A DNA stretch of 6,611 nt from an uncultured bacterium (GTDB taxonomy: Bacteria > Actinomycetota > Coriobacteriia > Coriobacteriales > Coriobacteriaceae). The stretch covers positions 1 to 6,611 of the forward strand of contig CAJMPE010000111.1 of NCBI GenBank assembly GCA_905215275.1, in the 5' to 3' direction. Shown piece after piece: positions 1-5,350 of this stretch. Under the pieces are notes generated by a model. It saw only the letters and a program-made list of their open reading frames with translations, ran no database searches and was not told the origin of the DNA. Positions within the stretch are counted from its first letter, which is position 1. Each line of letters begins with the position of its first letter. The translations under genes were made by a program, and so were the position numbers.

Positions 1-690
1 GGCCAGGACGTTCTGCTGTTCATCGACAACATCTTCCGCTTCTCCCAGGCCGGTTCCGAGGTTTCCGCACTGCTGGGTCGTATGCCGTCCGCCGTCGGTT
101 ACCAGCCTACGCTGGCTACCGAGATGGGCGACCTCCAGGAGCGCATTACCTCGACCAAGACGGGTTCCATTACCTCCGTCCAGGCTGTCTACGTCCCTGC
201 AGACGACCTGACCGACCCGGCGCCTGCCACGACGTTTACGCACCTCGACGCCACTACGGTTCTTTCGCGTAGCATTTCGTCGCTCGGTCTGTTCCCGGCT
301 ATCGACCCGCTCGCGTCTTCCTCCGACGCTCTCGATCCCTCGATCGTCGGCGAGGAGCACTACCGTGTCGCCGTCAAGGTCCAGGAGCTTCTGCAGGAGT
401 ACTCCGACCTTCAGGACATCATCGCCATTCTGGGTATGGACGAGCTGTCCGAGGAGCAGCGCCTTACGGTCAACCGTGCCCGTAAGATCCAGCAGTTCCT
501 CTCCCAGTCCTTCCACGTCGCCGAGAAGTTCACCGGCAACCCCGGTGTCTACGTCCGCGTCGAGGATACCGTCCGCTCCTTCGCCGAGATTGTCGACGGC
601 AAGGCCGATGACCTGCCCGAGCAGGCATTCCGCTATGCTTCCACGATTGAGGACGTGCGCGAGCGCGCCCGCAAGATGGGGGAGAAGTAG
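1..690 (+). CDS. atpD: ATP synthase F1 subunit beta, 3' part (5' end outside window)
   Basis: This is the catalytic beta subunit of the F1F0 ATP synthase, the membrane-associated rotary enzyme that makes ATP from ADP and phosphate. The frame is open from base 1, so the gene begins before the window; 229 residues are visible. The visible part opens at the Walker B strand (VLLFIDNIFRF, with the Asp at visible residue 9) and continues through the typical beta-subunit stretches GRMPSAVGYQPTLATEMG, ERITSTKTGSITSVQAVYVP and DDLTDPAPATTFTHLDA. The Walker A loop lies upstream and cannot be seen. The C-terminal helical domain carries the DELSEED-loop motif at bases 439-459, here DELSEEQ, with Gln in the last position. 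The gene ends in TAG, three bases before atpC, as expected in an atp operon. Codon use is strongly GC-ending. Identity is not in doubt; only the 5' half is missing. Confidence 0.98.
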   Translation, partial: GQDVLLFIDNIFRFSQAGSEVSALLGRMPSAVGYQPTLATEMGDLQERITSTKTGSITSVQAVYVPADDLTDPAPATTFTHLDATTVLSRSISSLGLFPAIDPLASSSDALDPSIVGEEHYRVAVKVQELLQEYSDLQDIIAILGMDELSEEQRLTVNRARKIQQFLSQSFHVAEKFTGNPGVYVRVEDTVRSFAEIVDGKADDLPEQAFRYASTIEDVRERARKMGEK

Positions 691-693
691 GTT

Positions 694-1086
694 ATGCGTA
701 TCCGCATCGTGTGCCCCGTGAGCTGCGCCTATGAGGGCGACGCTGCGTTCGTGTCCATTCCGTCCACGGATGGCGAGTTTGGCGTTCTGCCTGCTCACTC
801 CAGCGAAATCTGCACGATCGACCGCGGTTACGTTCGCGTTTCCGATAAGGCCATGGGCACTGTCGACCACACGTTTGCCGTGGCCGGCGGCTATGCCCAG
901 GTTGCGGACGATGTCGTGACCGTCCTCGCCGAGCGCGCTTGCGATTTGGCGACCGTCGACGCCGACAAGGTTAAAGCTGATATTCAAGGTTTTGAAGAGA
1001 AGCTGGGTAATTTGTCGGAGGATGATGCACGCCGCGCCTACCTCTATAATGAAATCGCATGGTGTAAGCTCAAGCTTGCCCAATAG
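694..1086 (+). CDS. atpC: ATP synthase F1 subunit epsilon
   Basis: This is the epsilon subunit of F1, part of the central stalk that rotates with gamma; in many bacteria its C-terminal helices damp ATP hydrolysis. The 130-residue protein has the usual length. The N-terminal beta-sandwich shows the family motif DGEFGVLPAHS (about residues 26-36) and FAVAGGYAQVADDVVTVLAERA (about 61-82). The last 45 residues are helical and charged, like the epsilon helical hairpin. The ATG at 694 is supported by GGAG at 681-684, nine bases upstream and inside the end of atpD, so translation is probably coupled. It is the last gene of the atp operon and is followed by a strong terminator. The N-terminal 40 residues contain three cysteines (7, 11, 40), a mild oddity of no known meaning. 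Confidence 0.93.
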   Translation: MRIRIVCPVSCAYEGDAAFVSIPSTDGEFGVLPAHSSEICTIDRGYVRVSDKAMGTVDHTFAVAGGYAQVADDVVTVLAERACDLATVDADKVKADIQGFEEKLGNLSEDDARRAYLYNEIAWCKLKLAQ

Positions 1087-1122
1087 TCAGACGTTTTAAC
1101 GTTCGACCATTTGCGAACACAT

Positions 1123-1161
1123 CATGCCCGGGATGGCCCAGCCACCCCGGGCATGCTTTTT
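1123..1161 (+). terminator. Intrinsic terminator after atpC
   Basis: A perfect 10-base-pair stem, catgcccggg (1123-1132) with cccgggcatg (1146-1155), is extended by an inner tggc/gcca stem (1134-1137 with 1141-1144) across one A-C mismatch. It is followed by five T at 1157-1161. This is a textbook rho-independent terminator on the + strand, 36 bases after the atpC stop. It lies 13 bases before the murA start, so the murA ribosome site follows the T run almost immediately. Confidence 0.88.
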
Positions 1162-1162
1162 G

Positions 1163-1168
1163 AAAGGG
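1163..1168 (+). promoter_or_regulatory. Ribosome binding site that decides the murA TTG start
   Basis: AAAGGG at 1163-1168 stands six bases before TTG at 1175. There is no ATG or GTG in frame nearby, and the protein from this TTG begins MDIIRVEGG, which places the MurA Lys22-Asn23 pair at exactly the E. coli numbering. The site therefore supports a TTG start for murA. Confidence 0.75.
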
Positions 1169-1174
1169 TAGACC

Positions 1175-2458
1175 TTGGATATTATCCGCGTTGAGGGTGG
1201 TCACGCCATCGGAGGTTCCGTGCCTGTTTCGGGTGCCAAGAACTCCGCGCTCAAACTTATGGCGGCAACGCTTCTGGCGCCGGGCAAGACGACGCTGCAG
1301 AACGTGCCCGATATTTCCGATGTCCACGTGATGGGCAAGGTGCTCAAGGGTATGGGCGCTACGATCGATGTTCTCGACGAGCACACGCTCGAGATCGATA
1401 CCTCCCAGGTCGATTCTTGGGAGGCCCCCTACGAGCTCGTTGCCAAGATGCGCGCTTCTACCGCCGTGATGGGGCCCCTGCTGGGCCGTTTCCATCGCGC
1501 CAAGATCGCCATGCCCGGCGGCGACAACCTGGGCGCTCGCAAGATCGATATGCATATCTTGGGTCTTGAGGCCTTGGGCGTTGAGTTCGATACCGCCCAC
1601 GGCTACATTAACGCCAACGCGCCCCAGGGCCTGCACGGTACCACCGTCACGCTCGAGTTTGCCAGCGTCGGCGCGACCGAGAACCTCATCATGGCCTCCG
1701 TGCGCGCGCAGGGTACCACGGTTATCGACAATGCCGCCCGTGAGCCCGAGATCGTCGATCTCGCCAACATGCTCAACGAGATGGGTGCCAAGATTGTCGG
1801 CGCCGGTACGCCTGTCGTGACCATCGAGGGCGTGGAGGAGCTGCATCCCGTTAGCCATCGCGTGGTGGGTGACCGCATCGAGGCCGGTACCTTTATCGTT
1901 GCCGGCGCGTTGATGGCCGACGATCGCGGTGTCGATGTTACGGGCTTTTGCCCCATTCATTTGGGCATGGTGCTCAAGAAGATGGAGCTCATGGGCATCG
2001 ACTGCGAGCGCGTCGAGGATGGCGTCCATGTGAACCGTGCCGAGCGTATCAAGCCGGTCGATATCCAGACGCTCCCGTTCCCCGGTTTCCCCACGGACAT
2101 GCAGGCGCAGATCATGGTGCTCTCCGCCCTGGCCGACGGCAGCTCCGTTATCACCGAGAACATCTTCGAGAATCGCTTTATGTTCGCATCCGAGCTGGTG
2201 CGAATGGGCGCCGATATTCGCATCGAGAGCCATCACGCTATGATTCACGGCGTCAAGGGCTTTTCCGGCGCTCAGGTAACCTCACCGGATCTTCGTGGTG
2301 GCGCGGCACTCGTCGTTGCCGGCCTAATTGCCGACGGCACGACCGAGGTCTCGGCCATCCATCACATTAAGCGCGGCTACGAGCAGTTTGTTGAAAAGCT
2401 GCAGGCGCTTGGCGCTCATGTCGAACACGCCACTGTTCCCGATCCCGTCATCTACTAA
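1175..2458 (+). CDS. murA: UDP-N-acetylglucosamine 1-carboxyvinyltransferase (MurA) with Asp at the catalytic Cys position
   Basis: MurA transfers enolpyruvate from PEP to UDP-GlcNAc in the cytoplasm, the first committed step of peptidoglycan synthesis. The 427 residues match the family (about 420). Visible family residues are Lys22-Asn23 in SGAKN, Arg122 in GARKIDMH, Asp308 in PFPGFPTDMQ, Arg334 in FENRF, Arg374 in DLRGG and Arg400 in HHIKRGYE, covering both halves of the EPSP-synthase-like inverse alpha/beta fold. The loop that normally reads PGGC reads PGGD here: Asp117 (bases 1523-1525) replaces the Cys (Cys115 in E. coli) that fosfomycin alkylates. The same Cys-to-Asp change occurs in Mycobacterium tuberculosis and Chlamydia MurA, which remain active but insensitive to fosfomycin. 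The start is TTG. A murA gene close to the atp operon is also found in mycobacteria. The LCP gene follows 12 bases later, so the two are probably cotranscribed. A promoter was not identified; it would have to lie in or before the atpC terminator. Confidence 0.97.
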   Translation: MDIIRVEGGHAIGGSVPVSGAKNSALKLMAATLLAPGKTTLQNVPDISDVHVMGKVLKGMGATIDVLDEHTLEIDTSQVDSWEAPYELVAKMRASTAVMGPLLGRFHRAKIAMPGGDNLGARKIDMHILGLEALGVEFDTAHGYINANAPQGLHGTTVTLEFASVGATENLIMASVRAQGTTVIDNAAREPEIVDLANMLNEMGAKIVGAGTPVVTIEGVEELHPVSHRVVGDRIEAGTFIVAGALMADDRGVDVTGFCPIHLGMVLKKMELMGIDCERVEDGVHVNRAERIKPVDIQTLPFPGFPTDMQAQIMVLSALADGSSVITENIFENRFMFASELVRMGADIRIESHHAMIHGVKGFSGAQVTSPDLRGGAALVVAGLIADGTTEVSAIHHIKRGYEQFVEKLQALGAHVEHATVPDPVIY

Positions 2459-2470
2459 TGCAGGTTGCCT

Positions 2471-3694
2471 ATGTTTAAGAAAAAGCCCATTACGGAATCT
2501 CGAAGACCTTCGACCGGCGCTCAGGCAAAAATCTATAGCCGCGATAACGTTGCCCGCTATTCCGAGCGCGCTTGTCAGCGCCGTCGCGGTCATACGGTTC
2601 GCCGCGTTGCGCTCATTGCTGTGCTCGGTGTGCTGCTGAGCGCTACGACTGCCGCCGGCCTGTGGTTTGCCACCATTATGGGCAAGCTCGGCGATTCCAA
2701 CGTCATTACCGACAACCTGCGCCAGATTCTGGTTGATACCGACGAGGCAAAGGACCCGTTCTACGTGCTACTCCTTGGCACTGACGGTCGCCCGGGCGAG
2801 GATACATACCGCGCCGACTCGATTATCCTGGCGCGTATCGACCCCACGCAAAAACAGGCGACGCTCATCTCCATTCCGCGCGATACCAAGGTCGTCTACA
2901 ACGGCTCGACCATGAAGATCAACGCCTGCCATACCTACGGCGGCGCCGAAGCCATGGTCCAGGCGGTCAACGAGCTGTGCGGTGTCCAGATTTCCCACTA
3001 TGCCGAGGTCAGCTTCGACGGCATGCAGTCGCTCATCGATTCGGTCGGCGGCATCGACATTAACGCAACCGACGATGTCGACGACCCCGAGCATCTCGAC
3101 ATTAAGATCACCGCCGGTCAGCAGCACATGGATGGCGCGACCGCCCTTACCTATGCCCGTTGCCGCTACATCTATGCCGATGGCGACTACACACGCATGC
3201 GCCACCAGCGTCAGGTGCTCGGCGCCCTCGCCAACCAGATCCTCAACAACTTCGATGCCACCAAGGTCTTCGACCTCGTCAATTCGCTGTCCGACATGCT
3301 CGTGACCGATATGAGCGTTCAGGACATCGTCTCTACGGTCAATGCCATGCGCGGCATGGATGTTGACGGCATCTATTCGGCCAACTTGCCTTCGTATGCC
3401 GATGCCAGCACCATGATTGATGGCGTGAGCTACGTCTTTGTCTACGAGGACGAGCTTAAGGAAATGATGGAGCGCGTCGACGCTGGTAAGGATCCCAAGG
3501 GCCCCAATACCATGGGCCAGTCCGATGGCTCCAGCTCTACGATCGGCGACCTGAACAACAACACGTCCGATGATTACGCCAACGGCACCGCAACCTCATC
3601 GGTTAGCTCTGACGATTCGGACGATTCGACTGATTCGAGCGATTCGGGCTACTACGAAGAGCCCACCGGCGACGGCAACGGCTACTCCTACTAG
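2471..3694 (+). CDS. LCP-family (LytR-CpsA-Psr) cell-wall polymer ligase, membrane anchored
   Basis: LCP proteins transfer lipid-linked anionic polymers or glycans onto peptidoglycan outside the membrane. The 407-residue protein has a basic cytoplasmic N-terminus (about 1-45, including RRRGHTVRR), one membrane helix (about 45-69), and an extracellular LCP domain from about 97 to 260. Family motifs are LLLGTDGR (101-107), RADSIIL (114-120), ISIPRDTKV (133-141), the SVGGIDIN segment (191-198), DGATALTYARCR (221-232) and DYTRMRHQRQ (239-248); these hold the Arg and Asp residues that bind pyrophosphate and metal. A low-complexity tail rich in Ser, Asp, Asn and Gly follows from about 340. I chose ATG at 2471, giving six bases from AGG at 2462-2464; an in-frame TTG at 2465 directly abuts that AGG and is less likely. 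The gene lies 12 bases after murA. The polymer handled by this paralogue cannot be told from sequence. Confidence 0.93.
   Translation: MFKKKPITESRRPSTGAQAKIYSRDNVARYSERACQRRRGHTVRRVALIAVLGVLLSATTAAGLWFATIMGKLGDSNVITDNLRQILVDTDEAKDPFYVLLLGTDGRPGEDTYRADSIILARIDPTQKQATLISIPRDTKVVYNGSTMKINACHTYGGAEAMVQAVNELCGVQISHYAEVSFDGMQSLIDSVGGIDINATDDVDDPEHLDIKITAGQQHMDGATALTYARCRYIYADGDYTRMRHQRQVLGALANQILNNFDATKVFDLVNSLSDMLVTDMSVQDIVSTVNAMRGMDVDGIYSANLPSYADASTMIDGVSYVFVYEDELKEMMERVDAGKDPKGPNTMGQSDGSSSTIGDLNNNTSDDYANGTATSSVSSDDSDDSTDSSDSGYYEEPTGDGNGYSY
3614..3649 (+). repeat. 9-base tandem repeat coding Asp-Ser units in the LCP tail
   Basis: GATTCG recurs at 3614, 3623, 3632 and 3641, an exact 9-base spacing, with a variable third codon (GAC, ACT, AGC, GGC). 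The repeat is in frame and codes D-S-D, D-S-T, D-S-S, D-S-G at residues 382-393. A change in copy number would lengthen or shorten the acidic tail without breaking the frame. Confidence 0.85.
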
Positions 3695-3696
3695 TT

Positions 3697-3718
3697 CCGC
3701 CGTTCTACCGAACGGCGG
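3697..3718 (+). other. Short perfect hairpin just after the LCP stop codon
   Basis: ccgccgttc (3697-3705) and gaacggcgg (3710-3718) form a perfect 9-base-pair stem with a TACC loop, starting two bases after the stop codon. There is no T run, so it is not an intrinsic terminator by itself. It could stabilise the mRNA 3' end or assist the true terminator 45 bases downstream (inference). Confidence 0.6.
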
Positions 3719-3762
3719 ACCGGCCGACGCTGCGCGCCGCCCAGAGCGACAATTTGTCATTC

Positions 3763-3804
3763 AAAAGGCAGGGCATGACCAGAAGGTCAATGCCCTGCCT
3801 TTTT
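3763..3804 (+). terminator. Intrinsic terminator of the murA-LCP unit
   Basis: Left arm aaaaggcagggcatgacc (3763-3780), loop AGAA (3781-3784) and right arm beginning ggtcaatgccctgcc (3785-3799) pair along 18 base pairs with a single bulged A at 3789 or 3790. A T run at 3800-3804 follows. The A run on the left arm means it could also act on the minus strand, but pepT already has its own terminator before this point. Confidence 0.88.
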
Positions 3805-3877
3805 CATGCCAACTTGTCCGCCTTGGGCGGCGCTCGCTGACGTTGGCTCAACCTGCGATGCTGTGTAGTGGTAGTCG

Positions 3878-3978
3878 TTGGGGACGTTCTTAAACGACTA
3901 GTCAAGGGGGACACTCTTGCGGCATTTGGCACTTGGGGACGTTCCTTTTGTGCCGGCAGTTGGGGACACTCCTTGCGT
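3878..3978. repeat. Four-copy GGGGAC repeat array with 27-28 base spacing
   Basis: GGGGAC begins at 3880, 3907, 3935 and 3963, so the spacings are 27, 28 and 28 bases. Two versions alternate. Copies 1 and 3 share ttggggacgttc (3878-3889 and 3933-3944). Copies 2 and 4 read ggggacactcttgcg (3907-3921) and ggggacactccttgcg (3963-3978), differing by one C. Between them are two 8-base palindromes, gactagtc (3896-3903) and tgccggca (3951-3958). The sequence has the look of a dispersed REP-like intergenic element of the left-hand genome, but no transposase is present here and the family is not proven. Confidence 0.7.
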
Positions 3979-4016
3979 CAAGAGGCTGGCGCGCGTCAAC
4001 CTGTCCTCATTGCAGC

Positions 4017-4054
4017 AAAAAATCGCCCCGTTCTCGGTTGAGGACGGGGCGATT
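4017..4054 (-). terminator. Intrinsic terminator of pepT (minus strand)
   Basis: aatcgccccgttctc (4021-4035) pairs with gaggacggggcgatt (4040-4054) as 15 base pairs with one G-U pair, enclosing a GGTT loop. On the minus strand the stem runs into six T (A run at 4017-4022). It lies 27 bases after the pepT stop and faces the terminator of the LCP gene. Confidence 0.87.
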
Positions 4055-4080
4055 CGTCTTTTGGGCTTGTGCGGCCAGAT

Positions 4081-5295
4081 CTATGCGAAGCGGGCGACGA
4101 GTTCCTGGAGGACGTCGGTCATCTTGACGAGCGAGCTGACCGGGACAAACTCGTTGACGCCGTGGTAGCAGTAGCCGCCCGTGGAAAGGTTGGGGCAGGG
4201 CAGGCCGCGGAACGACAGCTGCGCACCGTCGGTACCACCGCGAATCGGCAGCACCTGGGGCTCAATGCCGCAGGCAAGGTAGGCTTCCTTGGCGACATCG
4301 ATAAGCTCTGGGTAGTCACGCACGATCTCGGCCATGTTGCGGTACTGCTGCTTGATCTCAACTGTCACGAGTTCCTCGCCCAGGCGCTGGTTGAGCAGTG
4401 CTGCGGCGGCATCCATCAGCTCGAGCTTCTGCTGGAACTTGGCGGCATCGTGATCACGGACGATATAGCGCGCCGTGGCATGGTCGACCGTTGCCGAGAC
4501 GCCCTCAAGGTGATAGAAGCCCTCGTAGCCCTCGGTGTATTCCGGACGCTGCTCGTAGGGGAACAGGGCATTGAAGTCGCAGAACAGATTGCCCGCGTTG
4601 ACCATGCGGCCTTTGGCGTCACCGGGATGGATGGATTGGCCCTCAAAGCGAACGGTTGCCTCGGCGGCGTTAAAGCACTCCCATTCCAGCTCGCCAACGG
4701 GACCGCCGTCGACCGTGTAGGCAAGTTCGGCACCGAACTTCTCCACGTCGAAATGATCGGCACCTTGTCCGATTTCCTCATCCGGGGTAAAAGCGATACG
4801 GATCTTACCGTGCTTGATCTCCGGATGATCCTTCAAATATTGCATAGAGGCGACGATAGCGGCTACACCTCCCTTATCATCGGCACCTAATAAAGTCTTA
4901 CCATTCGTTACGATAATATCCTGTCCTTTATAATCCGAAAGCTCTGGGAACATCGATTGAGATAGTACAACATTTTCTTCCGCATCCAAGACAATATCAC
5001 CACCCAGATAAGTCACGATACGAGGTTGAACATTCTTACCCGACATATCCGGACTCGTATCCAAATGAGCGATAAAACCGATAGTCGGGATTTTCTCGTC
5101 CGTATTAGCCGGCAGAGTAGCCATTACATAACTATTCTCATCCAAGGAGATCTCCTCCATACCAATCGCTTCCAATTCCTTCACCAAAGCCTCGGCAAAG
5201 ACACGTTGTCCCGGCGTACTAGGAGTCGTACCCGTCTCCTCGTTCGACTGGGTATCGAACGTAACGTACTTTAAAAATCTATCTAAAACTGTCAT
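4081..5295 (-). CDS. pepT: Peptidase T (M20B tripeptidase); hybrid of two lineages
   Basis: PepT is a cytoplasmic dizinc aminopeptidase that removes the N-terminal residue from tripeptides. The 404-residue length is normal. The M20 active site is complete: His77 and Asp79 (FIAHLDTSPD), bridging Asp139 (LLGADDK), catalytic Glu173 and ligand Glu174 (TPDEEIG), Asp196 (YTVDGG) and His378 (GGYCYHG); His223 in SIHPGDAKG lies in the lid domain. The start is ATG, preceded by an A-rich stretch without a Shine-Dalgarno sequence, as is usual in Bacteroidales. The oddity is composition. Residues 1 to about 176 use codons such as TTA, GGA and CAA and resemble Bacteroidales PepT; residues from about 184 use GC-ending codons and resemble Coriobacteria. 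The reading frame crosses the switch undisturbed. Upstream is the PurF-like gene, 55 bases away on the same strand; downstream is a Coriobacteria-type terminator. The family call is secure, but whether this exact gene exists in one organism is not. Confidence 0.92.
   Translation of the reverse strand: MTVLDRFLKYVTFDTQSNEETGTTPSTPGQRVFAEALVKELEAIGMEEISLDENSYVMATLPANTDEKIPTIGFIAHLDTSPDMSGKNVQPRIVTYLGGDIVLDAEENVVLSQSMFPELSDYKGQDIIVTNGKTLLGADDKGGVAAIVASMQYLKDHPEIKHGKIRIAFTPDEEIGQGADHFDVEKFGAELAYTVDGGPVGELEWECFNAAEATVRFEGQSIHPGDAKGRMVNAGNLFCDFNALFPYEQRPEYTEGYEGFYHLEGVSATVDHATARYIVRDHDAAKFQQKLELMDAAAALLNQRLGEELVTVEIKQQYRNMAEIVRDYPELIDVAKEAYLACGIEPQVLPIRGGTDGAQLSFRGLPCPNLSTGGYCYHGVNEFVPVSSLVKMTDVLQELVARFA
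4744..4767. other. Probable join between two genomes inside pepT
   Basis: On the minus strand the last clearly Bacteroidales-style codons are GGA CAA (Gly176-Gln177, 4765-4770). The first clearly GC-style ones are GTG GAG AAG TTC (from Val184, 4746 downward). The 18 bases between them, ggtgccgatcatttcgac, code the conserved GADHFD and could be shared by both parents. The row 4861-4920 on one side has 25/60 G+C and the row 4681-4740 on the other has 38/60. No repeat, insertion sequence or attachment-like site marks the point. Confidence 0.75.
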
Positions 5296-5350
5296 AACTC
5301 ACTCTTTTTAGCCATTAAACATTGCAGGCATAAAAGTAGGTAAAATTTTT

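Larger units (their letters stand above)
3695..4080. other. Gene-free region between the convergent LCP and pepT genes
   Basis: No gene is supported in these 386 bases. In order, the region holds a 9-base-pair hairpin at 3697-3718, the + strand terminator at 3763-3804, about 70 bases with only a weak ccgcc/ggcgg hairpin at 3818-3830, a four-copy GGGGAC array at 3878-3978, and the minus-strand terminator of pepT at 4017-4054. Short open frames cross it but have no ribosome site or recognisable protein. Composition is of the GC-rich (Coriobacteria-like) type, so this spacer belongs to the left-hand genome. Confidence 0.8.

Noticed and set aside
1091..1118. Possible operator or promoter made by acgtt-tt-aacgt and gttcg...cgaac before the atpC terminator
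   Set aside because: The first has a loop too short to fold and the second is only five base pairs. No convincing -35/-10 pair accompanies them.
1070..2248. A 392-codon open frame on the minus strand, opposite murA
   Set aside because: It lies almost wholly opposite a clear murA gene with conserved residues, is rich in His, Gly and Asp as expected of an antisense reading of GC-rich codons, and has no recognisable motif or ribosome site.
2458..2478. Coupled start codon overlapping the murA stop (ATG at 2458-2460) for the LCP gene
   Set aside because: That ATG is in another frame and reaches a stop codon after six codons (TAA at 2476-2478). The LCP frame is better served by ATG at 2471 with AGG at 2462-2464.
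3878..3978. CRISPR array, suggested by regular 28-base spacing
   Set aside because: The conserved cores are only 6-16 bases and come in two alternating versions. The interval between them is too short for separate repeats and spacers, and no cas gene is present.
3917..4168. Possible small gene in the convergent intergenic region
   Set aside because: The frame runs through the GGGGAC repeats, the pepT terminator and the end of pepT on the other strand, with no start-site support and a composition-driven sequence.
4740..4870. Insertion sequence or integrative element at the composition switch in pepT
   Set aside because: There is no transposase, integrase, terminal repeat or target duplication, and the pepT frame is uninterrupted, which an insertion would not leave.
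4069..4890. A 273-codon open frame on the plus strand, opposite pepT
   Set aside because: It is antisense to pepT, which has a complete M20 active site. The translation resembles no family I know, and the frame is kept open by the GC-ending codons of the other strand.
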